A stretch of 64,000 bases of DNA from Onchidella celtica (Eukaryota > Mollusca > Gastropoda > Systellommatophora > Onchidiidae): the NCBI GenBank assembly GCA_963931925.1, contig OZ007572.1, positions 22,740,730 to 22,804,729 on the forward strand. The letters are read 5' to 3'. The stretch's first letter is position 1; each line of letters opens with the position of its first letter. Shown in pieces: positions 42,001-54,000 of this stretch. The notes under the pieces are model-generated. The model worked only from the letters and a program-made list of their open reading frames with translations, had not been told where the DNA came from and did not search any database. Position numbers and translations under genes: made by a program.

Positions 42001-45000
42001 CCTCTCGATTTTAAATGCAGTCATAAAACCAATAACCCATAACACCCACTCTGTAACACTATCACCCAGACCAGACTCGTAACAATCCTCACTTTTTCAT
42101 CCTCATTTTCTCGAATTCTTATTTTTTGTGATGTGGGTATTTCTTTTCTTAGTCATTTCTATAATATCTGTCCCACAGTTTTGAAATTTTGCATGATGAT
42201 TCATAAGACATTATTACTTGTAGCTAAAAAGTTACATTTTTGATAAATTCAGTATTTTTGATTTTGTGACCCCATGGATTTTATTATTGTCGTAGGCTCA
42301 GAGACCTATACATATAGAGATATGTCATATCCAAAATAAATATACATTATTACAAAAAAAAGTTGTCAGCTATTTAATTTCAGGTGTCCTTTGAAAGAAT
42401 GCAAAAGGAATTTTGGCTCTATGTACATAAGTAAGAAAATGATTAAGAAAATCAAATTATCATTAAAATCCAATATAGCCGCCGTTACCATGGCAACCGC
42501 AATGTGTATGGAAAAATTTACGACAGTATTTTATTTACACAAGCCTATAGAACATAACCATATATCATTTAGGTCATAAAAGTTTAAAATTGCGAAAATT
42601 GGAATTTTGGTATCGGGCCCATTTAATACAGTCACTGGCTGGAAGAAAGATACTTGTGTAGCCATAGCATAGAAGTAAGAAGTACTTAGAAGAGTAACGC
42701 TAAGCTCTTCAGCAGAGAAAACTTCAATACTCAGAGGGCGCCGCCATTTTCTGTCGATGTAGGGCATAACGTAACGAAGCGCCAAATGTAAACAAGCCAA
42801 GTACGCTCGTCGAGTCACTGCTGATTTTGTTTATGTTTATTTTCACTGCTGCATCTCTACCGGCGCTAGAATTATTTCACCAGCTCTTACAATCTTCAGT
42901 GACAGTTTTAAGTTTGATTTTGCGTTTTGGAAGTGGTAGATTAGCGTTCTTTACCCTAGCAGAAGTCACTGCCAGGTGGTTTGTTTCTGTTGCCTTAGGC
43001 CGTTAGGGCCTATATTGTATACACACAGTCTCATATTATGATGGTTTTGTGTCTCTTTTCATTACTTGCACCAGCGTAGTTATGACTTTGATAGTTACAT
43101 CTTAATCTAGAAGAGGCGTGTCTAGCGTTCTTTACCCTAGCAGACCGCTTGTCAGGTCACACTCCCATGTTTGCTCATGCATCATTGATCATTGTTAATT
43201 GTTTTCTGTAATACGTCTTTGTATCCACTCCCATTGAATACATGTAGTTTCATGCGTCCTTTCACCACTTGCATCAGTGTAGTTTGATTTTAATTGCTAC
43301 TATGCTAGATCTAAATCAGATGATGTAGCTCCAGAAGTGGTGGCATTCTTCTTTACTCTAGCAGACCACTTATCGGGTCACACCTCCACCTTGCTCATTG
43401 CTATGCATCATTGATCATTGTTACTTGTTTACTGTAATACATGTAATATTGCATCTATCCAGTTCTCTACAAATTTCCTTGTTCTTTTCTGAAAGGATAA
43501 CGGGTAGGCATAATTATATATATAATATGAATAATTTTGGACTCAGGATATTCTTGAACTCCTATGGGAAAGATTTAACGCTCAACATGATAGACAATGT
43601 ACCTAAGCTTTTTATGAACATTGGTACCCTGAATAAAAGAGTGGTCCAACTCCACCATTGTTGGAAGCTGAAATCTTATGAATTGTACAGCAACTTGTAC
43701 CTTGTAGTAGAAAACAGCTATAAGTTCCTCATGATAAAATAAGTCATTATTTCAGGTATCAAAAGTGTCTTTTTAAAATGTATTTCAAGTGATTGGTTGT
43801 TTATAGACAATCAAACCTCCCCTTACATTCAAATAGCCTATAATCAAGATGTTATGAAACATATTTATTTTTACAACAGACAATCATGTGCCATGTAAAT
43901 ATTAACAGAGATTAAAAAATGATGACATCAATAACAGTAACAAACATTTGAAATTTCTTTTTCATTATCATCTTTAAAAAGGGAAAAACATGCTATTTCA
44001 ATTTCTGGAAGAAAACTTAAGGGTGAACTCTGTATGACTGGAACTGGGATTTAATGGCAGACTTAAAAGAAAGTATTAATTTTCTGTGACTGATTTCCAA
44101 AATTTCTTATAATGCAGACGGGGGGCACGAGAGTGATTATGAGGGAAGAGGCGCAGAGCTGAAAATAGTGTCAGTGAATAATGAATTTGCATTAAAGCTG
44201 TCTTGTCTTGGTGAAGAGAGTCATCATCATCATTGCCTTTCTCACCCTGGATCAGGGTATAGGCCACCAACAAACACTTTCCATCCCTCTCTATCATGGG
44301 CCAGCCTCTTTACATTATTCCAAGTCTTTCCGCTTCGTTGCACATCATTTTCTCTGGCTCTTCTCCACGTTCCGCGCGGCCTTCCTCTTGATCTCTTGCC
44401 CTGGGGATTCCAATCCAATACCTTCTTCGTGATGCTGTTTCCTGGCCTCCTGAGAGTGTGGCCGATCCATCTCCATCGCCTCCTACCAATTTCCTCTCTG
44501 ACTGGGCTCTGTCTTGTTCTTTTCCATACAATTTCATTGCTGACCTTGTCTGTCCATCTGATCTTAAGTAGCTTCCTCAAACATCTGTTGATGAAAACTT
44601 GGATTCTCTTTATGCAGGCCTGAGACGCATTCCAAGTCTCACACCCATACAACAGGACTGACTTCACGTTCGAGTTGAATATCCTCAGCTTTGTTTTTAG
44701 AGATATATCCTTGGTTCTCCAAATCTTGCTCAAGGATGTGAAAGCTGCCTGTGCCTTTCCAATTCGTGCTTTGACTTCTGCCTCTGTTCCTCCCTTATTG
44801 TCAATGATACTACCAAGATAGCAGAAGGACTCTACATCTTCCAGTGGTTGATCTCCTACTCTGACTTGTGCGCTTGGGGGTGCAACAATTTTTAGGACCT
44901 TCGACTTTGCAGGATGTATCCTCAATCCAATAGATTCTGAAATTTTGTTTAGAGCTGTAGTCTTTGCTTGCATCTGGTCGTGTGTGTGTGACAATAGTGC

Positions 45001-48000
45001 CAAGTCATCTGCAAAATCTAGATTGTCCAGCTGTGTCCATGGGGTCCATTGTATGCCATTTCTTCCTCCACTGGTGGTTTCTTTCATAAGCCAATCAATC
45101 ACCAGGACAAACAGAAATGGGGACAGCAAACAACCCTGCCTAACACCAGTCTTGATATCAAAGCTGTCAGTAAGCTCGCCATCGTGTACGACTCTGCAAC
45201 TTGTCCCCTCGTACATGCTCTTGATAAGGTTCACCATCTTCTCTGGGATTCCATAATGTCTCAATATTCTCCACAGTGTTTCTCTATCGATGCTATCAAA
45301 GGCCTTCTCGTAGTCAAGGAAGTTCACTATCAGTTGGGAGTTCCACTCTAGCGACTGCTCTACTATGATTCTCAGCGTGGCGATCTGGTCGGTGGTTGAT
45401 CGATTACTCCTGAAACCAGCTTGCTCCTCACGAAGTTTTGGGTCTGTTGCATTCTGTATTCGCTTGAGAATAATCCGATTGAAAACCTTTCCTGGGATGG
45501 AGAGAAGTGTGATTCCTCTGTAGTTACTACAATTGCTGAGGTCCCCTTTTTTTGGAAGCTTCACGAGGTGTCCTTCCTTCCAGTCCTTTGGAAACTTGCC
45601 TCCGATCCAAATCCTCGAGAATAGTGAGTGCAGACCCTCTGCAGCCCCAGCAGCATCTGCCTTCAGCGCCTCTGGTGGGATCTGATCTGGTCCAGCTGCC
45701 TTGCCTCGATTTAACTGCTTTATGGCATCATTAATCTCTGCTTTAGTCGGAGGGTCGCAACTGATCGGTAAATCATTTCTTGCGGGTAGAATGTCGGGTG
45801 GGTTGCTTGGTGGAGGTCTGTTCAAGAGGCTGTTAAAATGTTCTATCCATCTTTTTGCCTGAGCTTCCTTTCCAAAAATAGCCTTCCTGTTGTAATCCTT
45901 GACAGGAACTTCAGGTTTTCCATATTTTCCAGCAAGAGTCTTTGTAGTCTGGTAGAGGATCTTCATGTGTCCTCCTGTTGCTGCCTTCTCTGCTTTCTCT
46001 GCTAACATTCCTATGAACTCCTCTTTGTCTTTTTTAATTGATTTTTTGACCTCTTTAGCTGATGCTCGGTACTCTTCCTGGTTACCAACTCTTGAGCTTC
46101 TTGTACGACTTGCATTTACCTGTTCTTTTAGGTCTCTTCTTATCCTTATCAAGTCCAGTGATTTTTGACTGATCCATTCCTTGTGTTCCACTTTCTTTTC
46201 CCCAAGAACATCCTGACATGTCGATGTAAGTACTCCTTTTACCTTAGCCCAGTGAGTCTCCAAATCTACTGTCTCTTCGAGGTCAACAAGGGGTTTGAAT
46301 CTATTCCTCAGTGTCAGCTGGAACTCTTCCTTCTTGTCTCCATCCAGAAGGCTCACTTGAAACTTTCTCCTCTTTGTTCCTGCTCTGGTACCTTGTTTCT
46401 TGAGGCGGAGTTTGAGTCTTGCCAGCAGCATGTGATGGTCAGATCCAACATCAGCTCCTCTCTGTACTATGACATCCTCCAGTGAGCGTCTGAATCGTCG
46501 GGTGATGCAAAAGTGGTCAATCTGGTTTTCAGTTACTCCATCCGGTGAAATCCAAGTGGCCTTATGGATCCTCTTGTGTGGGAATACTGAACCTCCAATC
46601 ACATAGCTGTTAAATGCGCAGAAACTTGCAAACCGTTCTCCATTCTCATTCATTTGTCCCAAACCATTGCACCCCATAATGTCCTCATACCCTGTATTGT
46701 CCTGTCCTATCTTGGCATTGGCGTCTCCCATTATAATGTTCACATCTTTTCTTGGCAATGTGTCAACTATTTCCTGAAGCTGGTTGTAGAAATCGTCCTT
46801 GTCCTCATCGGTTGCTTCATTTGTTGGGGCGTATATCTGCACAATGTTCATGTTGATGTTCTTGTTCTTTGTAGTAAATGATGCCAATATAATTCTCCTT
46901 CCGTAGGGTTCCCATCCCCTCAGTGACCTCTGGGCGTGCTTGCTCAAGATGATCGCTACTCCTTCTGTATGCTTTTTGTCCTCCCTTCCAGAATACAAAA
47001 TCTTTTCCCCAGAGTTAAGTTGTTTCAGTCCGGACTGTATCCAGCGGGTCTCGCTAACTCCAAGTATGTGCAGTCTGTATCGCCTCATCTCCATTGTAAC
47101 CTGGGCACTCTTTCCTGCTTCATACATGGAGCGGACATTCCACGACGCAATCCGGAGTGACTTGTTTGATGAAGGAGCAGTCAGGCCAGTGGAGTCCTTT
47201 CGGCTTTGTCCATTGTCCTTCATTGAATCTACAGGTGCAGATGCTCCCCCTTCTCCCAAGATAAAAGACTGATTTAAAGTATTTGCTTGTGTTTCTGTAA
47301 CTGGTTTATTTTTACAGGGTGGGTAGTTGGCCCACCGCCAACTGGCTCTTCTCGGGAGACCAGGACCTTTGCACCTTTAGTCGCCTCTTACGACACGCAG
47401 TATCACGTCAGATGTATTCTTTGCTGTCCCTCTTCTGCAAGAGGGCCCCGCATCTGCACGGGCGGGTGAAGAGAGTAAAGTTGTTTAATTTGTGTGTGTG
47501 TGTGTCAATTCTGTCAACAGGGTTAATTTGGTAACTCTTCAGTTGTACTTGATCTATTGGTCTGTTTCTTGGTGTGAAATTTCCTATCTGGTTGAGATAA
47601 TAATCCTCAACATCCCCCCCCCCCCTTTTTTTAATTGCATTAATGGCACCCTATTTGGTGGGCTGATTAGTCTAATGGCTCAAGTAAGTCCAAGTACTTA
47701 CACTACAACTTAGTCCGTGCTTTTACTACAGCAGACAAAATTATCGTTTTTAAAAGAATGGAAAATTTCAGCTTTTGTGGTGATTACTTGTAATTGTTTG
47801 TTTTTTAATGTCATGATCTTAAATACCATCGAAGACACCGTAATAATCACTTTTATCATCGATAGTGTAGGCTGTGAAAGTGGTTGTAATCCACTTCAGT
47901 ACCCCACCTTTTCCTAAACTGAAATCATGCGTCCATTGTTGTTATTAATGTTATAGCACATATATACAGGTAATGAAAAGGTATTCTAAATCCTGGGTAA

Positions 48001-51000
48001 ATTATTAGTATCTGGGTATATTTTAGAATTATTTCATCTGTCTATCAATTATTCTGCTTTTGGGTGCAGACAAGAGAGATTGAGAAAGAGAGAGAAAGCG
48101 GTTAGGGCGGGGGTAGCTTTCCAATCGATCTAGATCTAGAACGAAGGATCAGGTTATCATTGTTTAGAAATTATTCCATGAGGATAGTAAGAACTAAGAT
48201 CCCTATGAATTTTATCGTTCAGTCTGTTTCATTGCCATGCCTTTCCATTTCCCCCTCCCCTTGTGCTACTGCTACTAGTGCTAGTGTAGGTGACTGCTCG
48301 CTCGGTTCACGGCGCAGTGGGATCACCCACTTGCCCTACACTGGCACCAAGATGGCGGCCCCCGCATTGATGAATACCGGATCCCCGTGCTTACTCTTCT
48401 ATGTACTTCCTACTTCTTTGAGCCATAGTGGTATGTTTGTCTTAGTGTCCACCCCATCTTATTTCTCTCATGCGCTGACCTAGTTATATTGGCAACGTGG
48501 TAATATGTAAATTACATCTAAATTTCTTTGTCTACACCTGGGCTTTGTACTATCCCTTTGTTAGTCCCAAACAGAGACGCTGCACGTGGACTATGCCCAC
48601 GCTGGCATTGGTACCGTCTTGGTTTGGGCGATGCATTCCCTCCGCGGGTCAGCTGACCACTGGCGCGAATATAAGTTTGTCCAGTCTGACCACTTAGTCA
48701 TACAGGGGGCCAACAGCACTATGCTGAGGCCCCCGAGAAACAAAAGAACTCATCCCCACTTAGTCATATATTCCCATCTGACGGCGAGTGGCGCAGACAT
48801 ATTGAAAGCTAGTAGTAGTTAAAGTTCCATTTCACATATTGGGTAAGTTGGCATAAGGATTCTATGGGTAGTACTTAGTAATTTTATGTGCTTTTCATTG
48901 TTGTAGTTTAAGTTGAGATATTGTTTTAATGTCTCATGTGTAGATGCTGTACTAAATTATTTTGTGACCTTGTGCACTGATCACAGAGTGGAAGTATTGT
49001 GTAATTCCGGTAAAGACCTATGGTGTGCCCGCGTATATTTACCATTAATAATGCGTTTCAATTTAGTATTCTGAGCCAGGCCTAGCTTTATTTTAGTGCC
49101 ATGCATTCCTTCCAGTCCAGTTAAGCTACAATGCTGTTCTGTGCAGGTTTTATCATCTGTATCTGCTTGCGTGCACGTGTCGTGCCACGCGCTCTTTTAT
49201 AAAATGCATTTCAAACTAGCGTCATACCAAAGTGATTGTCCAGTTGCCTGGTACATAGTAATTGCCTAATTTAGCCAGCTTTAAGCCTAGGTCCATACTG
49301 TGTAATACTATTGGATTGGAGTCCCCATAAATAAGCTTTCATTACTGTATGATGTGTTCCCATTTAATATATTCTGGACACTGTTCATACCCTTGGACCC
49401 GCCTTGATCTAGTCACTAGATCCACGTGACTACCCCTTTGTTTAGGTTAAGCTGCAGCTGTGGTCTGCTTGGCATCATCATTGGGTTTGGCCATGTACTA
49501 GCTACCCAGATTCTACGTAACCTCTAGGGTGGGATGGTTGTCCACCCTGTTTAGTACCTGTAAGGCCCGTGCTTCGATTATTATTTATCGATTGCTGTAG
49601 GCTATCAAGCGGGCTTAGCCACCTTAATTGCTTCGTATGGTTTGGTTCTGTGCTCTAGGGCTGTATGTACATGTATGTATATTAATTTGCATGTTATCTA
49701 TGCATAATTATGTGTTTGTAGGTTTTTATGTATGCCTTTACAGTAATTATGATCAAGCTGTTGGATTTAGCTACATCGACCACGTGGCATTGGCATTGTT
49801 GCCATGGTGTTGGGGTATCCAGCCTATAATACATACATGATAGATATGTTGGACTTCGGATCCAATGCCTCTGGCTTGAGATCTATGGACCTCCACTATG
49901 ATCATAGATACTTCGGTGTATTTTCTTACAATCTGAGTAAATTCTTGCATTTATTGATTGTATTCTAGTTCTGGAACCTTGTATTGATTTTGATGATTAA
50001 CGATGGGCTTATAGATTCTTATATGGTCACCAGCCTAGCTGTTTATATGATTAAGAAGGATTCAGGCGACACTTCCAGGGGGACTTATGAATTATCATAT
50101 GGTGGTCATCCTTGTGTGGTCCACGTAAAATAGTAATGCTTGTAAATAATATTGGCTACATAATCCATAGCCTGGGTCGTGCTTAATTGCCATGAGGCCT
50201 GTTAAGTATTACTTTAGAACAGTCCCTGTGTTTTGGTTGACAATCTAAGCAGTAGTAATATAAATTATATGCTTCTAGGGGCAGTTCCCTGTGCATATTG
50301 TGTCGGGATAGCACTTGGTTGGAATTTGTCATCGGGCCGTAAAGGGCGCCCTGATACTTGTTTAGGATGCCCGGGAAATTACTGCTGGGTTACGTTCCCT
50401 TGCTATTTGTCATTTTTATTCTTATTAAGCCTTGGGTGTTCATTATTTTCTGTATGCAATGTGTTCATGCTATATATATAGTATTATGACGTGTGCTTAT
50501 GATGCTTTATTCTTTTTGTCCCTACAGCCTGAGCCGCTGTGTTAGTTTGCTTGGGTTTTGTTGGTTTGCTTGGTTTCTTGGTTTTTTGTTTGGTTTCTGT
50601 TCCCTTTTTTTTTTCCTGTGCTCTGAAATAAACGATAATACGTTTACGACCCATATATATATAGCAGAGTGAGTTATTTTGATTTTGTCCCGACGACCAC
50701 CAAACCCATCATCGTCGTCTGCTAACACTTGTACTTCAAAAAAAAAAAGCAAAAGAACAAGTCTAAAATTTGAGGTCCACATGACAATTTCCCAGCCAGC
50801 AACCCTATATCAAGCCAACGCAGATTTCTGTATGATTAGTAGGATTGCCATAGGGGCGGTTTCCCTACATCAGTCTGATGTCGGCACATTGTTGTAACTA
50901 GTGGATCTCTATAGGAATGATGTCATTCCCATGTGCAAAGTTGACGTTTATCCTACATATGGGATTTCCATAGGGCTGCTGGCTGGGTTGTAAAAGGTTT

Positions 51001-54000
51001 TTCATGAAAGGCAAATTATCAAGTGAAGCTAGCAAGATTAAATCAGTACGACATAATATTTCATGATTTAATTGTGGTGAAAGATCAAAAGAGAATACTG
51101 CTGAAATAAATTTCTGTGGATATTAAATCACTGACGCTTTTCACCAGCACCATGGGTGTCACTGAAAATTCTCCAAAACCCTGAAACCCTATCCAATGAC
51201 CTGCATCTCTAAGAATACCCTGAATGCAATTTCGAAACTCATCTTGTTTATGGAGTTTCCACGAATATGCAATAAACCTGCAGGAAGTTTGTAACAAATC
51301 ATTGTCAAAATAAGTACTGAAATTTAATTTCATCGCACGTGAATTTAATCAATGAAAATTCACAGAAGTGCGATTGAGACTGCCATATCAATAGCAGCTG
51401 TATTCCGTCAACGAAATCCCCTGCCTGGAAGTATTCTTGGACATAGTTGAAAACCCAGAATTCTGGTCTGTGCCGGGAAAAGCCACACATTGATTGTTTG
51501 TTTGAGTTGGGTTTTACGGAGCGTTGACACAATAATGGCTACTTTGTGCCTTTCACGGTCTATTTGGGTACTATATTTATGTTTGGTTTTCAGAGCTTCA
51601 TCAATTCAAATTTCACAAGTGGAATTAAATAGTTCCATATAAATTAAATTTTATTACATTGGTATAATTTGCAAAAGTCGTTTTGCATGGACCTATGACC
51701 AGCATACCACATAAATAACTTGGATCAGACATCTTGGCAGCAATGTTACAAGTTTCAAAAGTAATAGCCGTGAGACTCACTTGAAAAGCCAGCTGCGATC
51801 TGCATCGTCTGTTAGTCTATCATAAAACACCCGAAATACTTCGTGGATCCACAGCCTGTGAGCCATAAGAATATCACATAAGGCAGGCAATACATGTAAA
51901 ACTGCTGATTATCTGAATTCTTCAAAGTACACAGTAACAGGTCGATGTAACAGTGTATTACTACTTTTGGAAAGAGAAACATGACTTGTATATCATCACT
52001 GATCTACACTAAGGGCATAAGTCATTTTTGACACTTTTGAGACATTAAGAAAAAACGATGCCTTTCCTTGTCCTGTGGTGCTGTTATCAAGGGACTATGG
52101 TATTTCACATTATAAGCCACAGCTGCACACTGAACACAAAATCAGTAGTTTCTCTCTCTATTACTCTTCGTAATAAGACTTTGGTCCCCAAGAACAGCTA
52201 TTTGGTGACCTATGGCACTGTGATTCTCTTGGATTATTACATTTTCCTCTTGGAGCATTTCTTTTTTTATAATATTATCATATGTGTAGCCGCCCGACAA
52301 AATGAGGCACATTTCGGCACTACTTGATTCAAGAAAGTTGTTAAAAGGCATCATAGGATCAATTTCATCGATTTTGCATTTTCATTATTTTTGAAAAGTT
52401 TAACCTCTTTACTATTCCTTCTCCAAATGATAATCCTGTTTGAGAAGGGTAAATGCCTCAAAATTGACTTTGAATCGAGTCATCATTAATAATTTTGACT
52501 AAAAGCTGAAACTTTAAAAGCGTTTTTCTCAAAACTGTGGCTCTATCACTTCCTGTCTTTGAGAGGCCATAATCTTCTCTGCTAATTAAATTACGGCAAT
52601 TTTTTTTTTTCACCAAATGAAAGGGCTTTGAATAACCTATATGGTGATACCAATATCTCCATACCATCAAAATGCACGATGTGCCTCATTTTGTCGGACA
52701 GTTACACATATAGCCCTTCGTGCTCAAGATGCAATGAACCGTCAGTTGCCTTTTTGGCATAAGCCTGACATGTGCTATTATTGTAGAGCAGTGACAATAT
52801 GGCAGAAACATGAAGCTCTCAATCACCTCCGCAAATTACTGCACGAATTCAAATAACAGACAATACCCGCAGATATTTCATTCTTTAACTCTATGAAATT
52901 CTCCTAATGACACTCCTGTAGTGTTAAGGCTCTCAATTATTATCATGCTCAAAAACTATTAATTTTTAATTATCTCTACCCAGTGTTTGATGCACCCCTG
53001 CTTTACATTATTCATTATGTAAACTACTATGTCTTTTTCATAGATGTCCTTATTTCTTCTAATGTACATTACACCTGGAGCTTCCAATCTGATGAATGTT
53101 TGTCACACAAGCAGCTGATTTATTAATGATTTTGCCATTTATGAAACTCCCACATTTAAATTAGTGTCATTTCAGAGGTGAAATATTTCTTTAAGCAATA
53201 AATAGTGGTTAGAAAAAATGTTCTAAATCCTTATTATGCTAAACCTGTACATTTCATGCTTTACCCTCTAACTTAAATAATAGACATACCCACAGGGACC
53301 TTTCATTTATTTTCAGTTTTTATATGTTCATAGCCAATCCATTATCAGAAACTATTCAGGCAATCAGTGGCAGACCTACATTTTTGGGACCCTGAACCTC
53401 TACTGTTATGGGGCCCCTTCGCAACCAGCAACAATAGGGCAACATCCAACGAGGCCCAAAAGGCACTGCTGCCCTTGCAAGGACCTGGAGGCTGTACACT
53501 TATTAAAAGAAGGTCCTTCAGGGCCCCTCCAGGATTAGGGGGACTGAAGTTTAAGCTCCATTATTTTCATAATAGATTTGTCAATGCAGGCTCTACATCC
53601 TTACCGAACAAAGCAGGTTTTATCTGTCAATTCATTCTTCTTAATGAGACACACTCCCAGAATAACACGGGAGAAATCCCTCAAGTTAAACACATAGTGG
53701 GATTTGCTTGGGGTAGGCAGCAGGTTGGCCATGGCTCCTTTGTACACATCCATTGTCCCCTGAACTATATGGCCTCCCATTCCAACATAGTCCATGGAAA
53801 ATTCTTCTTGCTGCAAATTATACAAACATTCAGGGATTTCAGTGCACAGCTGTTGAATCACAAGAGAAAAATATATTGAAGTTTTGATGATGCTGTGTGT
53901 GTGGCTTGGCTTTGCAAACAAAGATCGAGGGGAAGGGTTGTGGAGCCACATTAGGTGCAGGCATGCTGGTGTCTGGTGAGGCCTATCCAAGACAGGCAAC

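Larger units (their letters stand above)
40501..42622. mobile_element. TTAA-flanked (piggyBac-type) MITE interrupted by a solo LTR
   Basis: TTAA at 40497-40500 and 42623-42626. Ends GGGGGCCCGCGG and ATCGGGCCCAT are imperfect inverted repeats. Subtracting the LTR (1,402 bp) and one TSD leaves 715 bp, matching the 718-bp relative at 31748-32465. Both share the GCCGCCGTTACCATRGCAAC block near the right end. Confidence 0.75.

Noticed and set aside
51085..51532. Two minus-strand open frames upstream of exon w7 on the map
   Set aside because: No recognisable domain, no suitable splice signals, and exons w7 and w8 join perfectly without them.
53367..53879. 170-residue plus-strand frame
   Set aside because: Antisense shadow of exon w6, with no recognisable domain.
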